From the NCBI GenBank assembly GCA_038496675.1, contig CM076658.1, positions 13,624,523 to 13,688,522 of the forward strand: a stretch of 64,000 bases of DNA, written 5' to 3'. Origin of the DNA: Rachycentron canadum. Taxonomy: Eukaryota > Chordata > Actinopteri > Carangiformes > Rachycentridae. The translations under genes were made by a program, and so were the position numbers. Shown piece by piece: positions 36,701 to 49,700 of this stretch (positions within the stretch are counted from its first letter, which is position 1; each line of letters opens with the position of its first letter). The notes beneath the pieces are model-generated. The model was not told the DNA's origin. It saw nothing but the letters and a program-made list of their open reading frames with translations, and searched no databases.

Positions 36701-39700
36701 AGCCTATGTCTTTGGGCTTGGGCGGTGTATGTTTAGCACATGAGGAGATGAGAAACAGAGTGTTTTTATTAGGGAGGAGCCCTTTGTATGTTTGTGCGGA
36801 AAGCAGAGCATATTTAGGGATACTGCGCAGTCTCCCAAGGGCTTACCCCCCCCACCCCCCCTTCTTCTTCTCCCACCACATGCCCTACACTCCACACTTT
36901 AAGTACTACCAGCTGCATCACTGAGAATGAAGGAAGACAGAGAGGAACCGAAAGTGGGGAGTGAGGGTGAGGACGGCATGCAGGGAAAGGAGAAAAAGAG
37001 GAGGAGACAGGGAGGAAGCAGTGAAAGGGGAAAGTAAGAGCAGTGAGACAGACCGGACTGAGAATGTGGAGGAGGGAAGAGAAAAGAAAGATTTTGGGGA
37101 GTGTGAGCTCAGGAGGGGTCATCCTGGAAACAAATCAATGGCTGATACATTCTTGGGGACTAGTTGGACTGGAGTTCTTCCTCCTTGGCTGCCTATTGGC
37201 TGAGAGCTGCCCAGAGGAATGCACCGGAGCCTGCCTATGGAAAGCAGAGGCAATGACCTCCAGCTCTCTCACAGTGGCACAATTGTTTGAGTTTGAAGAA
37301 AAGGGGGATGGAGCAGGAATGTAGGAAGAAGCCCATAACTCTCTTTTCCTCCCTGCTCCCTTGTGCCTTTTTTTGTCTCTGCCCTGGTCTCTGTCCATCT
37401 CTTTATCCCCCTCTACCCTCTCTCTATCATTAGGCTATTCCCCCCCTTTCCCCTCTCACTCTACTCTCCCATTCAACTCCTGTGTACCGGTGTGCTTTGA
37501 GTTTTTGATCAAGAATCCGACAGAACTAACTGAAGTTGGGGTGATTCCCAAAATCCCATACGTGTCAGTGCATGAGACTAAACATTAAATAAAGTATAAA
37601 ATGAACAGAGGTATGAGCAAGTTTTTCAAAGGTGGTTTCATCTAGGATAGTTTACAGCAACCAGTTAGTCATGTACCCACAGATGAAAAAAAAAAGAGAG
37701 GGAGGATATGAGTCAGATTAAGTCTGACAGACAGACAAACAAACATTAGTGGCTGATCTTTAAGAGGTCTTTCAACCATAATTGTGTTGAGTGTTGACAC
37801 CCAGAGTGATGGGTGGATCAACATCTTCTTAAAGGAACAGTTTCACATTTCAGAAAATATGCTTATTAAATTTAAGAGAGTTAAAAAGAGAAGATCAATA
37901 CCACTCAAATACTTGATATGAAGCTACAGCCCAGCCAAGATACAGTTATCTTATCTTAGCATAAAGACTGGAAACAAGGACAACTAACCTGTTTGTGTGC
38001 AGGAACTAATTCTACCAACTGGCACCTCCAAAGCTCACAGTTTATACAACATTATGTTGTTAAACTACTTTCCTTAACCATCACTTCCAACCACACAAAA
38101 TATACCTCTAGGACAGAGGCCCTAAATTTCTTGCAGAGACAGGAAAGTTGCAAAAGACATGTTGTGCCCACTAATGGCCACAGACGAGGTCTCCTTGGCA
38201 GTGGCAGGTGTTGAGTGCCATGCTCAAAAGCACTCCATCAGGAGTAACCGAAGAGAAACCTTGAGACTGCCCTGGTACAAACTGTCATGCTTTAACCTTT
38301 ACTTTGTTTTGTTGCTTATGTCTCCTTTAACCTGCGTCACAACTGCCTTTATCAATTCTGCTTGTGTATAATCTCTCAGACAATACGTTATGACCCAGAA
38401 ACCACAGGTGTTTAGCAGTATCCCAGACCAGTCCGTCCCAAATGCACCATTTACCTTTGTCTAACCATTTCTCATTGGGCCACTTTTAGGTAACCATTTC
38501 ATTAATTTAACATGTGCTTCAAGCTAACTATTTCACAAATGTATCACTTTGAGCTATTTCACACATTTATACTTTACTTTAAACTAACTATTTCTTATTT
38601 TATTAATTAGCTTCAGCTAACCATTTTTAATTTATCCATTACTTTTTGCCAACTATTTCAGCATTGTATTCATTACTTTTCGCCATCTTCCACTGATTTA
38701 TGCATTTCTTTTATACCATTAAATTTAGCAAGATAACAGTTTACTTTTATTTCACCATTGGCTTTTACCTAGCTTTGTCTGTTTATCCATTACTTTTAGC
38801 TAACAACTATCTAAGTAATTTTACTTTTAGCTAACTTAGTATTTTTACTCTGCTTGCTTGCTAATTCATAACACAACACATGCTGTTAAGGTGTCGCAAC
38901 TGACTTAATGTGTGTGGACAAATGTTTTTCTCTTTTAAATGTAGTTAATCTACTCCACTATCTTTAACTGCTACAGGCATAAATGGCGGATTTCAGCATT
39001 AGGGTGATATCATTTGGGAATAACCACAGAAATCAGTAATTCAGGTCTTAATGATATCAAACACAAGATGTACTGTACAACACATTTTCGCACTTTCTAT
39101 GAAATCAGGCAAAGCATTGTAATTCAGCAAGTGTGTTTATGTGACTATATGTCCCAGTGTGTCTCCATTTATTCTCCTTTTAGCAAAGCCGTCTCTGTTC
39201 ATGCTGTTCTAGCTAAAATTTTAACACCACTCAGTGCAAATTCAATTATTCAGTGATTTGTTATTCTGGCAGAGTCTATTGGTTAATTTGTTTATCACAC
39301 AGAGACTGGTCTCCCAGCACTCCCCGCACAGCTCTCTCTCCCAAGCCAAAAAGACTTAATTTTGGCAAAGCCTGTGAGCTGGCTGATACTTCACTTCATG
39401 GTGCCTCTGCTTGGTCCCTTCTGTAGGCAGCCAGGGAAAGAGTCAGAAGTGGCTGCTGAGATGACATAAGACCATTTTTATCATGTAGCTCAGACTTACA
39501 TATCTTTTGGTACTTCCTGCCATGCTCCAAGGCAGCATCAATACAGCATTTAGTATGATGGCCTACAACACTGTTATTCTCTCCCCTGACTTCAAGTAAC
39601 TATCATGCTTTTTAATTCCTCTGCCCTTACAGAGAGGTCAGAGCATGCTGTCAGCCACAAAGCATCACCACTAGGGACTGGTATGTCTTGCCTAATGACT

Positions 39701-40671
39701 CTTCAGTCGAGCAGAGGTTTCACAGACCTGGGCTTTCCAGATAAACAACATGTCTCCGTTCTCACTAAACCACACTGTTGCCTGTTTTGTAACTAAAGTT
39801 CCCAAGCTGTCTCCTCCAGAAACCCTGCGTGCAATCTTTCCTCTGCTGTAGTGGGGATATCCTGCACATGAGACAGAGGGTCATAGGGGAAGGAAAAGCT
39901 GCGGCTATGGAACAGCCAGGCCAGTGGAAAGGGACAGCATGTTAGCGAGAGGGCACTCACCTTTCTTGTGACTGCTGGGTCGAGATAACTCCTCAGCTTT
40001 TGAAGGTATGTGTGAGGTGGGTTTTTCACTTGGAAACGCTCCTGTCAAAAAGAGGAAAACAAAAGGATAAGATGAGCAGAAGGAAAACAATTGGGAAGGA
40101 CACGAAGAGAGGAAGTTAAACATATCTAGAAAAAATCAAACATTTGATAGTAATACTATACTCTAATTTTAGACGGCTCTGTAGCTTTGTATGATATACA
40201 CAAAAATCACACCCTCACAAGTCTAAACACATCTCAGTATACAGTAAACTGTTGTTGACACTTGAGCCATCAGATTAAAACTGTACAGGCTGAACTACCT
40301 CATTGTGAGTCATCCGTCAACTGATGAGAACCCCAGATCACGTTCTACTTTAAGAGGTTGAATGAAAATAATGATTGCTGCACTAAGAATCTGCTTTAAT
40401 CTGGGATGACAAGCTTTGTTTGCTAAGACTTCAGGTATAATGAATGAGCATCTATGAACCCTTTTTTTTTTTGATAATTCAAAGCTACGTTTAAATATAA
40501 AAGATCATGTAAAATTCATAGCTAAAACTGTAATTTCTACATCAGTGGTTGTGTTTAGCTGTCAGACAGGTGATGAACTCAGACCTCTGAGTAGGGAGCC
40601 TGTGATGGACCTTATTTCAGCCTGCAGGAGATCATTAATGATCTTCCCAATAATTATCTTCATTAGCTTTA

Positions 40672-40703
<32 letters not shown>

Positions 40704-43700
40704 ATGTCCTGAGTTCTGCCAGGAACAGGTTTTAGGTTAAACCCCTCTTCATTGTGCTCTAAATATAAATACAACAGATTAGTGTTGGATTTGGATCAGT
40801 GTGTTGGGCACAGAAACTGTATTTGGATCAGGCTGAACACTACACCACAGCAGCATGAATGGTTTTGGTTGCCGATTTACCCCACTATACTGCATCACGT
40901 CACTGGGGAAAAGTATTCTTCATACAATGTTAGTTCAGTGAAAACATTCCCTTACTTTGTATTTTATGTATCAGAACAGCTGACTGATTTGAAAGTAAAT
41001 ACCTTAAATGAAAAGTCCACCAATAGACTCTGAATCAGATTTTCAGTGCATACCAAAGTTTGCACGGATCTCATGGTGAGATCTATAATCAGTCTCTGTG
41101 TGTTTGTTATTTGATTTGCTCCTCATGTGGAACATGTGCTCTTAAGCCAATACAGTAGGAAGTCACACATGCATTAATCAGCTCATGGAAGGCAAACCGA
41201 GAAGTAGCTCCATGGTTTTATGAGTCAATGCATATTTTCTGCATATTCTCATATTCTCCAAACAACACCAGAGTTCCTTGTAGTTTCTCATAGTAGATGT
41301 GGGCCATCTAGCTGGAAACAAAATACCAACTCACCTGAGTGTGGTTATTGTTTAGCCTGTCATGAGTTGAAGTGCATATGTATCATGATCCAGGTGTCTT
41401 ACAATCTTTAATTTTAATCACTGTCCTAGCACAGCAATTTGGTGTTTGCTGGTTTTTGTCTTTCCATTTGCCTTCCTAATTTGAAAAGCCCTATTTCCCT
41501 CTCGTTCATGCGGTTCACCTCTTCTCCTGTTGCATTGATAAGCTTCAGAAAGAGGTTCAGCGTCTGGCCCAGATCCAACCCCACACTGTGCAAAAGCACC
41601 AACCAACTGGTGGGAGTTGAAAGTGCGGTGACAAGGACATGATCCTGCACCAGCTTAAACACAGCACTTCCTCAGATGCAGCACAAAGAGGAATTGAGAG
41701 AGAATTGTGCTACCCATGTTCACCAGTATTTAGAAAACAAAACAAAATTCAACCATCGACTTCGTAAACATAGGCTTTGCTGTAATGCTGTTATAAAAAA
41801 ATGTCCTGTGTGTACAAATACTGGACCAAATGCTCCTGGCTTTGCTGTGTTTATCAGCAACTTTGCATTTGTCTCAGTCAAAGTGTGACTGTCTCACAAA
41901 AACAGGAAAGACAGCGTTGTCAGGCGGAACAGCTGGCTGCCATGGACACAGACGGCTAAATCCTGTCTGAGAGTATTATAGCCAGAAAATGAAGTTAAAA
42001 ATCTGGAAGTCTGCAACATAGTAAATAGGTTGACATGTGCTGAACATGCCCTGTTGCATGCAAAGAAATGTGAGGAATGGAAGTAGACTGTAAATGCATG
42101 AGGCAAGAGTGTATAATATAGAGAAGACATTTTTAAGAGCTCATATAAACTAGTTCTAACATGCTCTCTGTGGCAGTTTTAGAGTTGGTCTGGGAGAAAT
42201 GGTTTGCATAAAATCAAAGAGGTGAGATGTTTTGGGTGCAAGTATGTATAAAGTACGTATAAAGACCAATCTATGTGAATGATTTGACAGTGATGAGTTC
42301 ATCATATCCCTTTCTTTGTACTCTGGATGTCTTAACCTTGTTTTCACATCAAGAGCATCCTCCATCTTTCATAAATCCTCATAATTCTCCGAAAAAGGTT
42401 TAATATTTCAACCTTTGACAGCATTTTTAGTCTGTTTTTCAAAGGGGATGTACCTGTCATCTCTGCCTCTCTCCTTCACTGTTGCCATGGCTACATGAAG
42501 ACATTCACTGTAGCTATGATAGAGAAAAGACTTTACTCCCAGTGCTCTATGTGCTGTCATGGGTATAGGCTTGTTGGGAAAACAAGAGAGGGGATAAAGA
42601 TGTTGGAAAACTAGCTCAGTAATATTATTTTATTTCTTTTAATGGGAAAAAAATAATGGTCTTGCAGCAAGAGCACAAATCTTTTGGCACTTTATTTTGG
42701 ATTTATAGAGCTGTATACTTTGGAAACTTAACACGCAAAGCAGATACCTGTAATTTTAAACATAATGACATGAATAAATCTGTATTTTGTTCTCTTTTAC
42801 AGCATGTGAGTAAGTAACAAGACCCAGGAACCAGGTCAGAAAAATCACTGGCTTTGTTTTTGTCTGCTTTACTCACAATAAAAGTGAAACCAACTTTTTT
42901 CACTTTAGGTCTGACAGAGGAGCATAGAGTCCACCATGAACTGAAAGAGGATCTCTGTCTGCTGGGCAGGAGCCCTGTGGGCTCTCTCCCACACTGTTCC
43001 CTTCAGGGTCACTGGCTGTCAATACAGTTTGAGTGGGTGGTGGTCTTGATCACATCTCAGTTTTTTCTCCTCTGCTCAGGGATGCAAAAAAACTCTGTGG
43101 CACGGAGGTTGCAGACTGAGTGGAGCATTCAGACCACAGCTCAATGCACAACATGCACCCTCTTATTTTACTACACATAGCACTGATGCCAATAACAGGC
43201 AGAGTTTTTCAACTCCCTAACTGATGTGTGCTTCCTGCTGCGCCACTTAACCCACTTGACCAGGGAAGTCAGAGTAGTGTTTAAAGACCAGGAGAGGCTT
43301 ATAGGATAAAGGCAGGGCAATGGAGCATAGGTGCTCAGGTCATGACACACAGTGGGGCAGACCTTTTACAGGATTAGATATTCAGTAGATAGTTGAGAAA
43401 TTTTGTTATGTAGCATTGTTTGTGTTTACCTTGTTAAACTGTAAAGGAGACTGAACTGTATGCTCTAACTTAATTACGTTAAATTAAGATAAATCCAACT
43501 TGTACAGCAACTACATCACATCATATAATATGGCTGAGTGACTGATGTCCACCTGATCACAGATGAGCTCCCACTTCTTCTCATTGTCATACTGCCGCAA
43601 CAGCCGCGCTTTGTCTGGAGGAAGATTCATCGAGTTCTGAAAGAGAGAAAAAGGTCAGAGTTAAGATGCAGATAGTGAAATATCAACACCCCCATGATCC

Positions 43701-46700
43701 AAGTAAAAACTGAAGACTGAAGATCCTATACAGGAGGGAAAGGGAAGTAATCACAATGACCATCTTTCAGTGGAAGAAATTTTGTTACACAGAGAAAGGA
43801 CAGGTCTTATCGTTCACCATCCTGTTTTACACACATTACTTACTCCACTACACCATTGCCTTCACATTCACCATTATAAAAAGGAGTAGATTAAAGAGGT
43901 TAGCTGAAGTCTGGTGTGACAGTGCCTCAAGGAAAAGGTTAGAAATCTACAATTTCTTCCTCTTGAAAGCAGGAATGTGGAAACAAAACTTGAGGATATA
44001 TAACCTTTGTCTTTTTCTGTAACTGGGGTAATAAAGACCAACCCCATGTTTTTAGACTTTGGGGGGCTTTTCCTAATAGTGGGCAGGAGAAATAAAGAGA
44101 AAGTATAAGGAGACAACCATGCAATAAAGGTCCCCAGCCTGAATCATGGAGGAGACAGTGCAGTTACATGGTTTAACAGATACCGAGCAAGTAACTGACA
44201 TCCCAAAATGAACTGGGTGGGAGAGGAGGAGTACATTTTATTGTGTTCACTAAAGTTATTGAATAGCTGCAGGACAAACCCTGTTTTGTGTTAATACAAG
44301 TGTGGACAGAAACATGTTATTATATGATAAAGAAAGTTAGACTGTCAGCCATTTATTACAAGACTATTTTAGCACTGACAGACACAGACACACTGCCAAG
44401 TTAAACTGCAGCCTTCTACCCAGCACCCAGCTCACTGAGCGGCTCCACTGCAGACACTGGAGAAGAAGCACCTTGGAAACTATTGTTAAGCAGAGCAAAG
44501 AACAAATCTTCATTCGCTCTCCCTTACAAGACTTTTTATGTCAATCCAGGTTAAAACATCTTGTCTAAATCTCTCCTGACTCCTAGACAGACAGTTAATA
44601 CAGCTGAGTAAAACATCGCAAAACATGTGCCATGTGAAATGCTGCAGAGGAGTCAGCTGAGGAAAACTGGTCTCTCCTACATTTAATTACATTTATAGTA
44701 AAAAGCTCAAATATCTCAGCTCTGTTTTCTGAGTTACTGCTCTGAATTTGACCTTGTCATAACCAGCAAATTCATTCCAATGTCATTCAACCCCAACTAT
44801 GTATTTAAAAATTGTATTTTTACTTTCTCATTCTCCACATGGCATGAACTAGGATAATGCCCCTTTCAGAAATGTGTGTTACTCAGGACAAATTTAATGT
44901 GACTCATGTGTTGGTTAACACTCCATGTCTGAACCTAAGCCCCAATCATCCCAAAATGGTTACACAACTCCTTTCTTTATTCTGCTTTCCTTATCAACAT
45001 CTGCTTCATGTTCCAACACCTCTGCAGTTGTCTAAGATTTGGCTTTTTCCAATAGAAATATGATTCATACCGCCCTCCTGTGAATCTAAAAAGCTTGAGA
45101 CAATTCACCACTTAATTGCTCCACCTACAGTATTTAGAGCACATGGGCAAATTAATCTGCAAAAAAAAAGAAAAAAAAAGTGTGCGACCCAGCTAACTCA
45201 GAGACCAGAGACGGACATAAAAAACATAAAAGAAACTTCCTGTAACAGTAAATCAAGGCTACAAATATCAAAAGTGTTTCATCTGCAGCTTTCAGTTATA
45301 AAAAGATATAACAAATGGTCTTGTGAGAGTGTTTTCCACTGGTAAGGGGAAAATGTGACCATTATGCAGAGCTCAGCTTGGGGTTCTTTTCCCCCTCCTC
45401 ATTCTATGGGCGATCATCTATCTGTGTGTGTTCAGCTCTCAGCCTCCACTGGATTTTCCAGCAAAGCTCACAGGGGGAGTGAGAGGAAGATGGATGAGCA
45501 ATATCCATGGATGGGGCCTATTTCCATGAGGGAGTAACACCAGGATGGAGTCAGACACTGATAGAGTAGTCTGATACCCAACTTTGCTTTGGAGTTTTGT
45601 TTTATTGTTGCTCCTGTGTGGCTTTAGAGTAATGGATTATTTTTCATTTTCATTTTGTATGTGATACTGTGGCAAAGCTATTGATCTATACCACCATGTA
45701 TTTTAATAGTGAGTGCATTTGTAAGAGAAAATCAATGTAGAGAGCTGCTTGGGAGGCACAGGGAAGGGCTTATACATATCTTTGAATCTTGCTAATGAGA
45801 GGAAGACAAACAAGAGCAGGTCTGAACAAATGAGGTTAATACTAGTAACAGCAGAACTGAACGTCAGAGCATGAGGATAAAAAGTTAACCAGTTTGTACA
45901 CGTGTATCCTCCCTGATTATGTAACTGTGGCCACTACATTGTGTTCTGCCCCTCACTTGGTTAAACCTGGTTGCTTTTCTAAATAGATACTGGTGAGGCT
46001 GAACTTATTTCCTTCACAAAATGAACTGAAATCCTAATGTAAGAGTCCAATATGCTTTCAGTGGGCATGTAAATCTATTTCAAGCATGCAACATTATGTT
46101 TTATTTGGTATAAACACAGGTTGTAGCCTGTCCAGTTTCCTCGACATGAGCAACAAGGAAATTGCATTAGTATTCACCAGACGATCGAGTTGGGCTGATT
46201 GCTGCTGTGCTGACTCCAGGGAATTGGGAGTCAGGATGGCTCTATTGACTCAGTTTGGCTGATAGGCAGATGAGTAGAGTTAGTACCCACTTTCCTTTCT
46301 TAAATACATTAAAATACAACTTGATACTTGAGCGTACTGTCCCAAAAAAAAAACCAGCAGTCTCAGTGTAATGTACATTCAAAGTCTTGACATTTTGCAT
46401 TGGCTCAAGTTAAAGGAGGGTAAATCATTCACTCATTTCTAAACGTCTGCCTTGTTTTGTTTGGATGATGTTAAGTGTTTGATATAGGTGCTGCACTCCT
46501 GCAGACAGTGTGGTTTGCTGAGTTGCTACGGGTGCACTGAGCTGTGGGCTTCCTGCTTGCTGAGACTCCGACTAAAGCAAAGAACCACTTCTACCAGCCT
46601 TCATTTCATCCCAACCCTAATGAGTTGTGACAGGCACTCAGCTTGCTGGGGTCAGGTTACCCCATGTCTACAGCCACACATTTGTGCATGTGTGTGTTCG

Positions 46701-49700
46701 TCTGCATCTGTGGATTTATTAATGGAGTGCTGTTGAGGAGGGTGGTGCAGCTTTTCACCAACACCTGACAGCAGACAACCTTCATGGACATACCCATGCC
46801 TAAATTTGACTTGTCAGTAAATCCTACAGTAATTAAAGTGTTACTGTGACTTGTGGCAGATCTGACACATTTAAAAGACAATGTCCAAAAGTATCACATG
46901 GATCAGCCACAGTAACCAGTGATGCAAAGTTCCAATGCATACTATCAGTATCATGCCGATAAAAAACCCAAACACTGGAAAAAAATAACGTACATTCAGC
47001 TAAACTGGTTACAAAAGCATATGTGTTGTGCTGGATACCCAACCCCTTCACCATCCCCAGCCCTGATTCATGCTGCTAAACTCACATTGCATCTTCAAAG
47101 CAGCTGTCCAGTACATGTACTGAATGTTAGAAGCATTTGGAAAAAGCTAAAGCTGGGAGTTTAAGCTCAAACATGACTAGTGATCACAATCCATCAAACA
47201 TGACTTTCGATGGCATACACATACACTCAGGAGGTTCAGTATGCTTACTAGCATGTCGTACAGTCAAATTCAATCAATTATCCAAAAAGTACCACTGATC
47301 AACTACAAACTATTTGTTTGTACATCGACCAGCTGCCGTAATCACAAACTGCTGCTCAGCCCAGGCTCACGCTGTGTCTATCGTGAATAATTGGGGATTA
47401 ATCACAAAAGAGAACTGTTGAGACTTCAGATATTCAGTGACCAGTGCTGACAGACATCCTGTATCTCTGACATCTGAGCAAGCATACACTCAAAGACATG
47501 ATCCTAAAAACATCTGTGTGGGTAAAAACCATAAATTCCTGGCTTTCTGTCTATACAGTTACAAATGCTAGCAAAGCCATGAGCACCCATGACGACATCT
47601 AGTGATGTACGCACAGCAAGAATGTTTTTTTCATGACAGCACAACAAGTTGAAAGGTGCTGCTTGCCTTGATGATATGTTGCAAGTTTGCAGCAAACACA
47701 TGTCGTCCGCAGGTCTTGGTCTGACCAGTTCTTTGAGATTCTTTATTGTTGTCTCACTGCAATATTTAGAACTGATGCGCTGATCAAGAAGTTCTGAAAA
47801 TGCCCCGGCATTATGGCTCAGATCATGAGGCTGCTGCACACCCCATAAACAATGAATCTTAAATTACTCAGGAGGTGCATGACAAGAAGAAGTATCACAC
47901 TTGATGAGACAAGTCGCACAACTTAGACAAAAAGGTTAAACTGGTTAAAAATCAAGGGTCAGGGTGGCTCTGCTGAGAGGCTGCATTGGGAATGCCTGTG
48001 ATCACATCTCAGCAAACCATGGTGCAGCTAAGGTAACTATGACAACCAGTGGATCAACTTTTACCGCTGCCACTAATACCAGTGCATGTCAGTGTTTAGC
48101 TCAAATCAGGTCTTGGAGGGTCATAAATATGGACAGAAACCTGTTAGCACCGATGTATCCTCTCATTAGGCAGCTTGAGTCACAAAAGGAGCGAGGATTG
48201 ACAGCTGGCCCAGAGCCCACCAACCACCCACAACCTTCCAGGAGGTCTGAGGAGACATAGCCTTCACTGCACAGTGGGGCAGAAAAGCAAACACACAGAC
48301 CATATGATGGACCTGCTTTAGTTTCTATTGCTGTGAAAAGAGAAGGTATCCATTAGGGATGACTCTAAGATGGAATATATTTATATATGAAAACTGACCA
48401 GTGTGAGGTGGCGGAAAGGTTTATTATTCTCCAAGATAGAGACCTTTAACCAGGCCAAATAATTACCACATGAAAACCAAACAGAACTTAAACTGTGCAT
48501 GTAGAAACTGAATACAGGCACTCCAATTCTGTGTGTGTAAAACAACACCAATGCAACAGCAAAGTCATTTGCATTAATTACATTGCATGGACAAAGTAGT
48601 GCAGAATGAGTCAAGCCGGTGCACTGGACAAACACTAGACTAGACTCTGTAAATCATTTCAAATCCACATCTTGATTAACTAGAAAGGTTTTTTAAGAGT
48701 AAGAGCAATGTCTCAGAAAGTGTGATGCCTTGTGGACAAAGACATTTTTAGCAAACCAATGAAGGCATTGAGCCACTAGACAAAGCTCAAGAGCTAAACC
48801 ATGGTAAGGGAAATTAACTTTCTTGAAGGCAGATGACTGAAATCCACCTCTTCTAATGTACTTACACACAACAACAAAAACAAGAGATTTGAGCATGACT
48901 CAGCCACTCAGCCTCCGGTAAGATATCTTTCAGAGCAGGGACTGATTTGTCCTTGGGGACCTGGGCTCCAATGAGTTTGAGACACACCCACGTTCTCCTC
49001 TTACTTCTGTCTTTTTCCATGCTAATGCATCACCATCGAAAAGAACTCAAGCGTTCTTGACCTTAATGCAGAGTTACTTGATCCAAATCATCTCTCCCTT
49101 CTCTCAGTCGTATAAGCAAAACATCATGAGGCAAAAATATAACGACTTTCATAGATTCATGACTTTCTGTTGTAAACACGTTGCAAACCTCTAATTTATT
49201 CATTACTATTCATTTAAAGTCTTTCTGTCTTTATAAACCAGCATTAGAGACACCACACTACATGTCACAACAAGACAAAACCTCTGACTGTATCACAGTC
49301 AGATTGATGACTAGTCATAACAAATATTTGCAAATTGCTCAATACTCCAGAAATGGCTGATGAATTAAGCATTGAGAGAGATCAGTACAGCATCCAGTCA
49401 CTGTGGCGTTTTGCGTTTACCGGGCATTGCCACAGATATGTGGCCAGTGCTGCAGGCTACTCTCTGAGTGTAAAGCAACTCCCATGGTGTACAAATACGT
49501 GAAAGACTGTACAAATGCATATAAATGTCTTTTTATTATTTATTATTATTTCACTTCTGGCATACCCAGCAGGGAAGTGGACGAGCCCTGCAGCTCAGAC
49601 CTAATAAGAATCAAAATACATAGCGAGGGATAAGAAAGAAATGGGTAAAATGGCCCTGAGGTATGTGCTATCCAAACTGTGTTGTTCTCCCCTCATTAGC

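Larger units (their letters stand above)
35342..39960 (-). other. FMNL2 intron 3 (4.6 kb), repeat-rich
   Basis: Contains most of the window's repetitive DNA: the pentanucleotide satellite 36402-36525, a (CT)n run 36663-36702, polypurine and polypyrimidine tracts (36927-37118; 37336-37480), a dispersed fish repeat (about 37830-38040) and a degenerate tandem array (38455-38860). No coding exon is recognised. Confidence 0.65.

Noticed and set aside
36360..36702. [10 protein letters not shown] / [10 protein letters not shown] open frames
   Set aside because: Translation of the GAAGA satellite, not a gene.
41418..41662. Minus-strand open frame with Leu-rich peptide in intron 2
   Set aside because: Not recognised, no exon-like boundaries and no transposon signature.
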